From NCBI GenBank assembly GCA_017390245.1, contig JAFPCE010000091.1, positions 1 through 15,656 on the forward strand: 15,656 nt of DNA. Reading direction: 5' to 3'. The translations under genes were made by a program, and so were the position numbers. Source of the DNA: Selenomonadaceae bacterium. GTDB lineage: Bacteria; Bacillota; Negativicutes; Selenomonadales; Selenomonadaceae. Shown here piece after piece: positions 1-6,966 of the stretch; the first letter of the stretch is position 1; every line of letters starts with the position of its first letter. The notes below the pieces were generated by a model that was given only the letters and a program-made list of their open reading frames with translations, made no database searches and was not told the origin of the DNA.

Positions 1-32
1 AAAATGATAAAATAAATTTCTGGAAAAATACC

Positions 33-61
33 TTGCACAAAGCTGTTGTAAATGATATAAT
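33..61 (+). promoter_or_regulatory. Sigma-A promoter of rpsF-ssb-rpsR
   Basis: TTGCAC at 33-38 and a perfect TATAAT at 56-61 are separated by 17 bp. Transcription would start near 68, leaving a leader of roughly 90 nt before rpsF. It is the only good promoter seen ahead of the three-gene ribosomal operon. Confidence 0.8.
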
Positions 62-104
62 GCTTGAGTCAAAAGGACAAGAATGTTTCAAATTCGTTTG
101 TAAA

Positions 105-139
105 CTTTCTCTGCTCCTTAAGTATGTAAGGAGCCAAAG
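105..139 (+). promoter_or_regulatory. Leader hairpin upstream of rpsF, candidate S6:S18 autoregulatory RNA
   Basis: GCTCCTTA (113-120) and TAAGGAGC (127-134) form a perfect 8-bp stem with a 6-nt loop. CTTT (105-108) and AAAG (136-139) can extend it across an asymmetric internal loop (4 nt against 1 nt). rpsF leaders in many bacteria carry a structured RNA bound by the S6:S18 complex; position and bulged-stem shape fit, but I could not confirm its conserved loop bases. There is no T-tract, so it is not a terminator. Confidence 0.4.
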
Positions 140-160
140 ACCAAAGAGGGAGGTGATTTC

Positions 161-445
161 GTGAGAAAGTACGAAGTCATATTCATTGTTAAACCAATGG
201 AGGAAGAGGCAACCAACGCTGTAGTTGAGAAGTTCACTAAGCTGATTGCTGACAATGGCGGTACAGTTGACAGCGAGGATCGCTGGGGCAAGAAGCGTCT
301 TGCTTATGAGATTAAGGACTGCACCGAGGGCTACTATGTTCTGCTTAACGTAACTGCAGAGCCAGCATGCGTAGCTGAGGCTGATCGTGTTATGAGAATT
401 ACTGAAGATCTTCTCAAGCACATGATCGTAAAGGTAGAAGACTAA
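161..445 (+). CDS. rpsF: 30S ribosomal protein S6
   Basis: This is a 94-residue protein of normal S6 length, starting MRKYEVIFIVKP, with the characteristic RWGKKRLAYEIKD segment and a VEKFTKLI helix. S6 pairs with S18 in the platform of the small ribosomal subunit. The GTG start at 161 is supported by an almost ideal Shine-Dalgarno, GGGAGGTGAT at 148-157, and no upstream in-frame alternative is needed. It is the first gene of the conserved rpsF-ssb-rpsR operon, with ssb 23 bp downstream. A hairpin in the leader may mediate feedback by the S6:S18 pair. Confidence 0.97.
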   Translation: MRKYEVIFIVKPMEEEATNAVVEKFTKLIADNGGTVDSEDRWGKKRLAYEIKDCTEGYYVLLNVTAEPACVAEADRVMRITEDLLKHMIVKVED

Positions 446-468
446 TATTCATATCGAGGGGGTATACC

Positions 469-909
469 ATGAATAAGGTTATTCTGATGGGCCGTTTGGC
501 TAGAGATCCTGAAACTCGTTATACGACAACAGGAAAGGCTGTAGCGTCGTTTTCTTTAGCAGTGAATCGCCGTTTTAGCCGTAACAATAATGACCAGCAG
601 CCGACAGCAGATTTTATTCCTATTATTGCATGGGATAAGTTAGCCGATTTTTGTGGTAAATACCTGATAAAAGGAAGCCAGATTTTAGTAGAGGGTCGTC
701 TTCAGATTAGATCCTACGATGACCAGAATGGTAACAAGCGTTACATTACAGAGGTCGTTGCCAATGAGATAGAGTTCTGCGGCTCTAAGCAGCAGAGAGA
801 GGGCGGTGCTCCAGCACCTATGCCTTCCGGTGCTCCAGCTGGAGGCTCTTTGGAAACTGCTAATGGCTTTGGTAAATCAGTGGATGAAACTGATGATATT
901 CCATTTTGA
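469..909 (+). CDS. ssb: Single-stranded DNA-binding protein
   Basis: The 146-residue protein has an N-terminal OB-fold (about residues 1-105) beginning MNKVILMGRLARDPETRYT, with the ASFSLAVNR, FIPIIAWDKLA and GRLQIRSYDDQNG segments typical of bacterial SSB. A Gly/Ala/Pro-rich flexible linker (about 110-138) follows, then the acidic tip DETDDIPF, the docking tail for replication and repair proteins. SSB coats single-stranded DNA at forks and works as a tetramer. GAGGGGGT at 456-463 is the ribosome binding site for the ATG at 469. It sits between rpsF and rpsR as in most Firmicutes-like genomes and shares their promoter. Confidence 0.97.
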   Translation: MNKVILMGRLARDPETRYTTTGKAVASFSLAVNRRFSRNNNDQQPTADFIPIIAWDKLADFCGKYLIKGSQILVEGRLQIRSYDDQNGNKRYITEVVANEIEFCGSKQQREGGAPAPMPSGAPAGGSLETANGFGKSVDETDDIPF

Positions 910-924
910 TAGGAGGGAATATAC

Positions 925-1158
925 TTGATCAAGCGTGATAGAAACAGAAGACCAAGAAAAAAGGTTTGCAGTTTTTGCGTAGATAAAGTTGAGTTAATTG
1001 ATTACAAGGATGCTGGTAAGCTGCGTCGTTACATTACCGAGCGTGGTAAGATTTTACCTCGCCGTATCTCCGGTAACTGTGCAAAGCATCAGCGCCAGGT
1101 AACCGTTGCAATTAAGCGTGCTCGTAACATTGCTTTGTTGCCATTTACTGCTGAGTAA
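925..1158 (+). CDS. rpsR: 30S ribosomal protein S18, zinc-ribbon (C+) form
   Basis: This 77-residue protein carries the S18 core (DYKDAGKLRRYITERGKILPRR). Four possible zinc ligands are visible, Cys15, Cys18, Cys52 and His55 (CSFC and CAKH), so it is the zinc-binding C+ type; many bacteria keep a cysteine-free paralogue for zinc starvation, but none is in this window. The start is a TTG at 925, chosen because AGGAGGG at 911-917 lies 7 nt upstream and the homology begins there. It is the last gene of the operon and is followed by a strong terminator. Confidence 0.95.
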   Translation: MIKRDRNRRPRKKVCSFCVDKVELIDYKDAGKLRRYITERGKILPRRISGNCAKHQRQVTVAIKRARNIALLPFTAE

Positions 1159-1163
1159 TTTAA

Positions 1164-1192
1164 GGGGAGCCTTCATAGAAGGCTCCTTTTTT
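1164..1192 (+). terminator. Rho-independent terminator after rpsR
   Basis: GGAGCCTTC (1166-1174) pairs perfectly with GAAGGCTCC (1178-1186) around a 3-nt loop and is followed by six T residues (1187-1192). It closes the ribosomal operon 5 bp after the rpsR stop codon. Confidence 0.93.
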
Positions 1193-1224
1193 ATGCTGAA
1201 AATTAATATGCTTAAATTCTTGTG

Positions 1225-1233
1225 TGATAAAAT
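1225..1233 (+). promoter_or_regulatory. Extended -10 promoter of the chloride channel gene
   Basis: TG (1225-1226), one base, then TAAAAT (1228-1233) matches an extended -10 element; no good -35 is visible. A start near 1240 would leave an ATG at 1243 with no leader, which supports translation from 1276/1279. Confidence 0.45.
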
Positions 1234-1278
1234 TAGCAGCGCATGCTAATGCAAATTTTAATAAACAGGATTTTGATG

Positions 1279-2868
1279 ATGACAGAAAAGATTGATAAGC
1301 TCTTAGAGCTGTTAACTCATGAAAAACATTTCCGGGTGCGCCTCTTCTGGGAGGGCATTGCAGTTGGCATAGCCAGCGGCCTGTCAGTGGGCCTGTTTCG
1401 CTATCTGCTGTCTGCTTCAGAAGAGTTGCGTCCTTTTATATATAATAAGGTACAGCAGGCATGGGCCATGGGCCAGTGGCAGTGGCCATGTTTATATGCA
1501 GCTGCTTTTATATGTATTGCATATATAGTCGCAAAAATCGTGGAGAAAGAGCCGATGTGTACTGGCAGCGGCATCCCCCAGATTAAAGGTATCCTGATGG
1601 GGAAGATGTACATGCGCTGGTATTCGGTATTAGCAGCAAAGATTATTGGTGGTGTTCTGGCCATAGGTGCGGGCCTTTCTTTGGGAAGGGAAGGTCCAAG
1701 TGTACAGATTGGTGCAGCGGCCGGCCAGGGTGTCAGCCGCAGTGCCGGCAGGACCCGTTTTGAGGAACGAATACTGCTGACTGCCGGAGCAGGTGCAGGT
1801 CTGGCCGCAGCCTTTAATGCACCTCTGGCAGGCGTTATTTTTGGCTTGGAGGAGCTGCAGAAAAGCTTTTCCTCGGTGGTTTTAATGGCCAGCATTACGG
1901 CTAGTATTACAGCAACTACCGTAATTGAGCTGTTTTTTGGCATGGAGCCGGTGTTTACCGTAGGAGAGCTGCTGCCCCTGCCTATTGCCATGTATGGCAT
2001 TTTGCTGGCCCTGGGCCTGTTTATTGGCGTTATCAGCCGCCTCTTTAACAAGACGCTGTTGTTTTCCTTAAATACTTATGACAGGCTGGGGCTTACGGGA
2101 ATGAGAAAAGCTCTGTTGCCACTGGCAGTGGCTGCTGTCCTTGGCTTTATCCTGCCAGAAATTTTAGGCGGTGGTAACCATCTGGTGGACAGCCTCATTG
2201 TGGAAAATTACAGCTTGTATTTTTTAGCAGTGTTATTTATAGGAAAATTTCTGTTTACCATGCTGTGTTTTGGTTCTGGTGTTCCAGGCGGTATTTTCCT
2301 GCCAATGCTGGTTTTAGGTGCTGCTGGCGGTGCAGTTTTCAGCAAGATACTGGTGCTGCTGCAGCTGATGCCGGCTGATTATATGCCTCATCTCATCGTT
2401 TTTGGCATGGCGGCTTATTTTGCAGCGGTAGTTAAATCACCAGTAACAGGCAGTATTCTGATTATGGAGATGACTGGATCCTTCAGCCACATGCTGCCAC
2501 TGATATGCGTATCCATGATGGCTTATGTGGTGGCAGATTTAATGGGAGGAAAACCCGTTTATGATGAGCTTTTGAACCGCTCCTTAGTGTTTAAGGGACA
2601 GCATCAGAACGGGAAGCTGCTGAAGGATACTCAGGAGAAAAGAGCTGCTGTGGAGCTGGTGGTAGATATGGGCAGTGCTGCAGCTGGGCGGAAAATCTGT
2701 GATATCAGCTGGCCAGAAAAAACCATATTGGTAGATATCCGCCGCGGCATGTACCAGCTGGTACCGGAAGATAGTCTGACTCTGCAGGCAGGGGACTATT
2801 TATATATATTGGCAAACGATAATGAAATCGCAGATCTGGAAAGTTTAGTAAGTCAAAAAATGACATAA
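1279..2868 (+). CDS. CLC-family chloride/proton antiporter with C-terminal RCK_C-like domain
   Basis: This is a polytopic inner-membrane protein of 529 residues from this start. The three CLC selectivity signatures are present: GSGIP (residues 96-100), GREGP (136-140) and GSGVPGGIFLP (332-342). The serine of GSGIP indicates chloride rather than fluoride selectivity. The gating glutamate of GREGP and the Glu-Glu pair in GVIFGLEEL, equivalent to the proton glutamate of the E. coli protein, are kept, which points to an antiporter and not a passive channel. About 80 C-terminal residues (ending in DSLTLQAGDYLYILANDNEI) resemble the TrkA-C/RCK_C regulatory fold. An ATG at 1243 is in frame but has no ribosome binding site and sits at the predicted transcription start; AGGA at 1267-1270 supports 1276 or 1279. 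No terminator is seen after it. Confidence 0.9.
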   Translation: MTEKIDKLLELLTHEKHFRVRLFWEGIAVGIASGLSVGLFRYLLSASEELRPFIYNKVQQAWAMGQWQWPCLYAAAFICIAYIVAKIVEKEPMCTGSGIPQIKGILMGKMYMRWYSVLAAKIIGGVLAIGAGLSLGREGPSVQIGAAAGQGVSRSAGRTRFEERILLTAGAGAGLAAAFNAPLAGVIFGLEELQKSFSSVVLMASITASITATTVIELFFGMEPVFTVGELLPLPIAMYGILLALGLFIGVISRLFNKTLLFSLNTYDRLGLTGMRKALLPLAVAAVLGFILPEILGGGNHLVDSLIVENYSLYFLAVLFIGKFLFTMLCFGSGVPGGIFLPMLVLGAAGGAVFSKILVLLQLMPADYMPHLIVFGMAAYFAAVVKSPVTGSILIMEMTGSFSHMLPLICVSMMAYVVADLMGGKPVYDELLNRSLVFKGQHQNGKLLKDTQEKRAAVELVVDMGSAAAGRKICDISWPEKTILVDIRRGMYQLVPEDSLTLQAGDYLYILANDNEIADLESLVSQKMT

Positions 2869-2918
2869 AATAGAACACTAATAAAAATTATAAAAAATCT
2901 GGTAGGAAAAAGTAGAAA

Positions 2919-2953
2919 AATTACTTGCATATACAAGTAATTATGTGTACAAT
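2919..2953 (+). promoter_or_regulatory. Promoter with palindromic operator ahead of the deoR-like gene
   Basis: TTGCAT (2925-2930) and TACAAT (2948-2953) are 17 bp apart. The -35 lies inside a 24-bp palindrome: AATTACTTG (2919-2927) and CAAGTAATT (2934-2942), a perfect 9-bp inverted repeat around a 6-bp centre. A dimeric repressor bound here would block the -35. The adjacent DeoR-family gene is the obvious candidate, though the arms also resemble those of GntR-type sites. Confidence 0.6.
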
Positions 2954-2992
2954 AATAAAGAATTAGAGTAATTAATAATATGCTGGAGTGTT

Positions 2993-3019
2993 GGCAGGTA
3001 TAGGGTATCTATGCCTGCC
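2993..3019 (+). promoter_or_regulatory. Strong leader hairpin upstream of the deoR-like gene
   Basis: GGCAGG (2993-2998) pairs with CCTGCC (3014-3019), continued by a T-G wobble and ATAG/CTAT (3000-3003 with 3009-3012), giving an 11-bp stem around a 5-nt loop. It lies in the predicted leader between the promoter near 2950 and the start codon at 3088. No T-tract follows directly, so it may be an mRNA-stabilising or regulatory structure. I recognise no known riboswitch. Confidence 0.5.
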
Positions 3020-3087
3020 TTAACCTGCAATTCTGGTAATTTTTATTTGCGATAATATAAGTGTTACGAGTAAAAGGAGATGGGATT

Positions 3088-3855
3088 GTGTTTTTAGAGG
3101 AACGTCAGGAAAGCATCATGACCATGCTTAACGAGGATGGCAAGGTCAGAGTAAAGGAGCTAAGTGAGAAATTTGGCGTTACAGAGGATTGTATACGTAA
3201 GGATCTGGGCTCCTTAGAGAAGCAGGGCAGGCTGAAGCGTACCTATGGTGGTGCAGTCCGTTTAAGAGAGAATCTTCATGCATTGGAAATCAGCAAGCAT
3301 CGCAACTCTGATGTGGATGCTAAGCGCCGCATTGCCCATGCAGCACTGAAGCTGATACATGACAGGGATATGGTATTTCTGGACATTTCTACTAGCAATT
3401 TAGCTATTGCTGAGCTGCTGGTGAAGGACCAGAGAGAGCTGACTATCGTTACCAATATGATTGATATTCTGGTAATTCTGGCAAGACATCCGAAGATTCG
3501 TGTCATTTTTGCCGGAGGCAAGATTAATAAGAGCCGTGACGGTTTCTGGGGTGGTATGACCATGGATTTCATCTCCCACCTGAAGCCAGATATTGCCTTT
3601 GTAGGCGCTGTAGGTGTTGATGTGCTGGAAAACAGCGTTTCTACCTACGATATTGAGGATGGCATCAACAAGGCCCAGATTATCCGTGTCAGCAAGAGAG
3701 CTTATGTAGTAGCCGAGGCAAAGAAGCTAAGCTCTGACGGCAACTACAATTATGCGTCACTTGATACTCTGTCCGGCCTCATTACTGATGCTATGCCAGA
3801 GGAAAAGGTAAGAGCAGCTGCAGCCAGCTACGGCGTGGAAATTATTGTACCATGA
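3088..3855 (+). CDS. DeoR-family transcriptional regulator
   Basis: The 255-residue protein has an N-terminal winged helix-turn-helix, opening FLEERQESIMTMLNEDG and containing the recognition region VKELSEKFGVTEDCIRKDLGSLEKQG (about residues 20-45). A DeoRC sensor domain, usually a phosphosugar binder, follows (VFLDISTSNLAIAELL, IVTNMIDI, VIFAGGKIN, FVGAVGVD). The GTG at 3088 is chosen because AAGGAGA at 3074-3080 is 7 nt upstream and the family N-terminus starts there; a longer in-frame start at 3061 would include the ribosome binding site. Its stop codon overlaps the next start as ATGA, so it is translationally coupled to the LtaS-like gene and probably regulates the operon from the upstream palindrome. 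The effector is unknown. Confidence 0.9.
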   Translation: MFLEERQESIMTMLNEDGKVRVKELSEKFGVTEDCIRKDLGSLEKQGRLKRTYGGAVRLRENLHALEISKHRNSDVDAKRRIAHAALKLIHDRDMVFLDISTSNLAIAELLVKDQRELTIVTNMIDILVILARHPKIRVIFAGGKINKSRDGFWGGMTMDFISHLKPDIAFVGAVGVDVLENSVSTYDIEDGINKAQIIRVSKRAYVVAEAKKLSSDGNYNYASLDTLSGLITDAMPEEKVRAAAASYGVEIIVP

Positions 3856-5894
3856 GCTATAACAAGGGCTACAAAAGAATAGATTCTCTAGTCCAGGGTG
3901 GCCTGAAGCTAGTAGTGAGAGGATTGCTGGTATTTTTCTTTTACCTGGCAGTCCTTTCTCTTTGTCGGGCTGTATTCTGTTATGTTCTGGCAGAGTATCT
4001 GGGACAGAGCACCAGCTGGGCGGATATTCAGCTTGCCCTAGCGTCTGGTACCAGGTTAAGCGTTCAGACTTCTGGTATTATGGCACTGGTGACATTAGTG
4101 CCAGCTGGCCTGACAGGTCTGGTGAAGCCTGCCTGGGGCCACGGGCTGCAAAAACTGCTTAGCGGCATTACGCTGCTGGTGACAGATATAGGTTTTTTTG
4201 CCAGCTTTCCATACTATCAGCAATTTCATTCAAGGTTTAACCAGCTTTTTTTCAATGCAGTTAATGATGATATGTATGCGCTGTTTATTTCCTTTATCCA
4301 GGAATTTAACCTGATACCAAGACTTATTGGGGCCATTGCCATGACGGTTATATTATGGAAATTGCTGCAATATCTCTGGGGAAAATGTGACTATCTCATC
4401 GGGCAGGTACGTGATGCGGCGAAGAGCTTGCATTATGGCCTGCAGGTGCTTTTAGCATTGATGCTGGTAATTATATATATCTGGGGACGGCTGGTGATTT
4501 TTGGCGGCAGCCTCAGCTGGGAAAATGCTGTGGACTGGGAAAATGCCGGAGTCACTAAGGATGAATTTCTTAATGAGGTGATTCTGGATGATTATCAGGC
4601 ACTGTACCGTGGCTATCGCATGAACAGCCGCATGCTGGCCTGCAATGGACTGAATTTTACGGCGGAGCAGATAAAGCAGCTGGCAGCCCAGCTGTCGGGA
4701 AAACCAGCGGACAGCGATAATCTGGATGTTTACCTGCAGCGGGAGGCACAGGGGGCACAGATAGCAAAACCAAAGCATATTTTTGTGATCGTTTCGGAAA
4801 GCTATGCCAACTGGCCGCTTTTGCCACAATATGAAAAGCTGCATATTGCCGACGGCATGAAGGGGGTTATTGCGGCGGCGGACAGTGATTATTGTCCGGC
4901 TATGCTGCCTAATGGTTCTAGTACAGTATCCGCTGTGACAGGTATTGTAACAGGACTGGCCGATGCCAACCTTTATCTTACTACCATGCCGGAATCCTTT
5001 AAGGAACCATATCCAACAGCTATAGCACCACAGATGGAAAAATTAGGCTATGCCACAAGCTTCTGGTATGCTGGGCCGGCAACCTGGGAGCGGGTAGGGG
5101 CCTTTACGACAGCTCAGGGCTTCCAGCATTTTTACAGCCGGGGGGATATGCCGGAAAATGCTGCAGGCAGCGTGTGGGGCTGTGATGATGAGTATCTGTA
5201 TGAAGCCGTACTGCAGGGAGTACCCCAGGAACAGGATACCTTCAGCGTGGTTCTCAATGTGTCTAATCATTCGCCATATACTATTGATTTAGAAGCCAAA
5301 GGCTTTCCAGAGGAAACAGTGCGCAGTGCCTTGCCTGAAGAACTGCAAAATGATGCAGGACTTTTAAAAGAGCTGGGACATTACTGGTATGCTGATAAGG
5401 AAATGGCTGAGTTTATCACTAAAATCAAGGCAAAATACGCAGATGCTTTAATTGTGGTGGTGGGTGATCATGGTGACCGCTACAATCTGGAAAAAATGCC
5501 TGGTCTTTATGAGCGGTATACTGTGCCATTTATCATTACTGGCAATGGTGTCCATAAAGGTCTTTTACTGCCAGATAGCGCTGGCAGTCAGATTGATATT
5601 GGCCCAACCCTGCTGGAGCTTATAGCACCCAAGGGCTTTAAATATATGTCTATTGGCTCAAGCTTAAGCAGAAATAACCGTATGGGTATCAATTATGGCT
5701 TTTATATCACAAGGGATTTTATTGGTGAAAGCTACAATGATCCGCCTAAAATGCAGGCTATTCCCAGCGGTACAGGCAAGGCTGTCGATATGCAGCAGCT
5801 GCAGAATTATATGGATGCGGTGCACAGCATATCCTGGTGGCGGCCAAAGTATGGCCCAGTACTGGATGAAAGCCTGTTAGAAGGCAGAGAATAG
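3852..5894 (+). CDS. LtaS-like membrane phosphoglycerol/phosphoethanolamine transferase (sulfatase fold)
   Basis: This 680-residue protein has about five N-terminal membrane segments (approximate residues 18-45, 70-90, 100-120, 150-175 and 195-220) followed by an extracytoplasmic alkaline-phosphatase/sulfatase domain from about residue 305. Probable metal and catalytic residues are Glu316 in VIVSESYANW, a nucleophile threonine in NGSSTVSAVTG (Thr358 is my choice) and Asp539-His540 in VVVGDHGDRYN, matching the Glu/Thr/Asp-His set of lipoteichoic acid synthase. Such enzymes move phosphoglycerol or phosphoethanolamine from phospholipids onto envelope polymers or glycans. In a bacterium with an outer membrane the acceptor could be a periplasmic glucan or lipid A-linked sugar; the sequence does not decide. 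It overlaps the deoR-like stop by 4 bp, and the PflX-like gene starts 21 bp after it. Confidence 0.85.
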   Translation: MSYNKGYKRIDSLVQGGLKLVVRGLLVFFFYLAVLSLCRAVFCYVLAEYLGQSTSWADIQLALASGTRLSVQTSGIMALVTLVPAGLTGLVKPAWGHGLQKLLSGITLLVTDIGFFASFPYYQQFHSRFNQLFFNAVNDDMYALFISFIQEFNLIPRLIGAIAMTVILWKLLQYLWGKCDYLIGQVRDAAKSLHYGLQVLLALMLVIIYIWGRLVIFGGSLSWENAVDWENAGVTKDEFLNEVILDDYQALYRGYRMNSRMLACNGLNFTAEQIKQLAAQLSGKPADSDNLDVYLQREAQGAQIAKPKHIFVIVSESYANWPLLPQYEKLHIADGMKGVIAAADSDYCPAMLPNGSSTVSAVTGIVTGLADANLYLTTMPESFKEPYPTAIAPQMEKLGYATSFWYAGPATWERVGAFTTAQGFQHFYSRGDMPENAAGSVWGCDDEYLYEAVLQGVPQEQDTFSVVLNVSNHSPYTIDLEAKGFPEETVRSALPEELQNDAGLLKELGHYWYADKEMAEFITKIKAKYADALIVVVGDHGDRYNLEKMPGLYERYTVPFIITGNGVHKGLLLPDSAGSQIDIGPTLLELIAPKGFKYMSIGSSLSRNNRMGINYGFYITRDFIGESYNDPPKMQAIPSGTGKAVDMQQLQNYMDAVHSISWWRPKYGPVLDESLLEGRE

Positions 5895-5915
5895 ATTGAA
5901 TAAATAAGGAAGAGA

Positions 5916-6851
5916 ATGAATTTGACAGACATAGATAGCATACTGGCCAGCTGCCGGCTATGCCCACGCCAGTGCCAGGCTAACCGGCTGGTTTCTGCCG
6001 GGCGGTGCGGTGGTGGCAGACTGCCCAGAATTGCCTTGGTGAGCCTGCATCCCTGGGAAGAACCTGTATTAACTGGCACAAAGGGAGCAGGCACGGTATT
6101 TTTTTCTGGCTGCAGCCTGGGCTGTGTCTACTGCCAGAATTATGAAATAAGCCATGAAAATCAAGGGCTGGAGGTAAGCATCCAGCGTTTAGGCGAAATA
6201 TTCTGGGAGCAGCAGCAGCGCGGTGCTGCCGTGCTGGACCTGGTAACACCAACTCATTATGTACCCCAGATTATACAGGGGTTAGATTTAGCCAGGCAGA
6301 AGGGTTTTTCATTGCCGGTGGTATATAACTGCAGCGGCTATGAAAAGGTGGAAACCATAGAGCAGCTGTCAGGTTATATAGATGTATTTCTGCCGGATTT
6401 AAAATATTTTTCCCCAGAGCTGTCAGCAAAATATTCCATGGCAGGTGATTATTTCCAGATAGCTAGCAAAGCCATTAAAAAAATGGTGGAAATAACAGGC
6501 AGGCCTGTGCTTTCAGATAAAGGCATTCTGACTAAGGGCGTTTTAGTACGGCACATGGTGCTGCCGGGAGCAAGAAAAGACAGCATGAAGCTCTTAAAGT
6601 GGCTGTGGCAGGAATTTGGGGATAATATTTATCTCAGCCTTATGAGCCAGTATACGCCTATGTACAGAGCCAAAGAGAGTGAATTTGCACCCTTAGGCCG
6701 GAGAGTTACTACCTTTGAATATAATTCTGTGGTGGATTATGCGGCAGAGCTGGGCTTTACAAAATGCTTTATGCAGGAGCGCAGTGCTGCAGATGCAGAA
6801 TATGTGCCTGTATGGGATGGGAAAAATGTACTAGAAACTAATAATCTGTAA
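5916..6851 (+). CDS. PflX-like radical SAM protein (pyruvate formate-lyase activase-related)
   Basis: The 311-residue protein has a radical SAM cluster motif CX3CX2C at Cys66, Cys70 and Cys73 (FSGCSLGCVYCQN) and an N-terminal cysteine group (Cys13, Cys16, Cys20, Cys31) that could hold a second metal or Fe-S site. This layout and the VDVFLPDLKYF-like and SLMSQYTPMY segments match the poorly understood PflX/COG1313 group rather than true PflA. No glycyl-radical enzyme lies beside it, although NrdD is 5 kb away with its own activase. AAGGAAG at 5906-5912 serves the ATG at 5916. It seems to be the last gene of the deoR-ltaS-like operon. Its substrate is unknown. Confidence 0.85.
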   Translation: MNLTDIDSILASCRLCPRQCQANRLVSAGRCGGGRLPRIALVSLHPWEEPVLTGTKGAGTVFFSGCSLGCVYCQNYEISHENQGLEVSIQRLGEIFWEQQQRGAAVLDLVTPTHYVPQIIQGLDLARQKGFSLPVVYNCSGYEKVETIEQLSGYIDVFLPDLKYFSPELSAKYSMAGDYFQIASKAIKKMVEITGRPVLSDKGILTKGVLVRHMVLPGARKDSMKLLKWLWQEFGDNIYLSLMSQYTPMYRAKESEFAPLGRRVTTFEYNSVVDYAAELGFTKCFMQERSAADAEYVPVWDGKNVLETNNL

Positions 6852-6859
6852 ATTTGAGG

Positions 6860-6909
6860 TTGTTTCAAATTATCAATGCTAGTATAATTAACTTATGTAT
6901 AGATAAGTT
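6860..6909 (+). promoter_or_regulatory. Promoter of the PocR-domain gene with flanking inverted repeats
   Basis: TTGTTT (6860-6865) and a perfect TATAAT (6883-6888) are spaced by 17 bp. A 7-bp inverted repeat (AATTTGA 6851-6857, TCAAATT 6865-6871) overlaps the -35, and a second (AACTTAT 6890-6896, ATAAGTT 6903-6909) covers the expected transcription start. Either may be an operator. The first could also be a weak hairpin ending the upstream operon, but it lacks a T-tract. Confidence 0.65.
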
Positions 6910-6966
6910 TAGGTTATAAAGACCTTGAACGAGGGGTTTGTATTATATTAAGGAGAGGTGTTTATC

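Noticed and set aside
1243..1278. Longer N-terminus for the CLC protein
   Set aside because: No ribosome binding site precedes 1243 and it coincides with the predicted transcription start from the extended -10 at 1225-1233.
1401..2051. Long antisense reading frame opposite the CLC gene (216 codons)
   Set aside because: It lies wholly opposite a clear gene, has no recognisable domain or ribosome binding site, and looks like a codon-bias shadow. The same applies to the antisense frame at 10894-11511.
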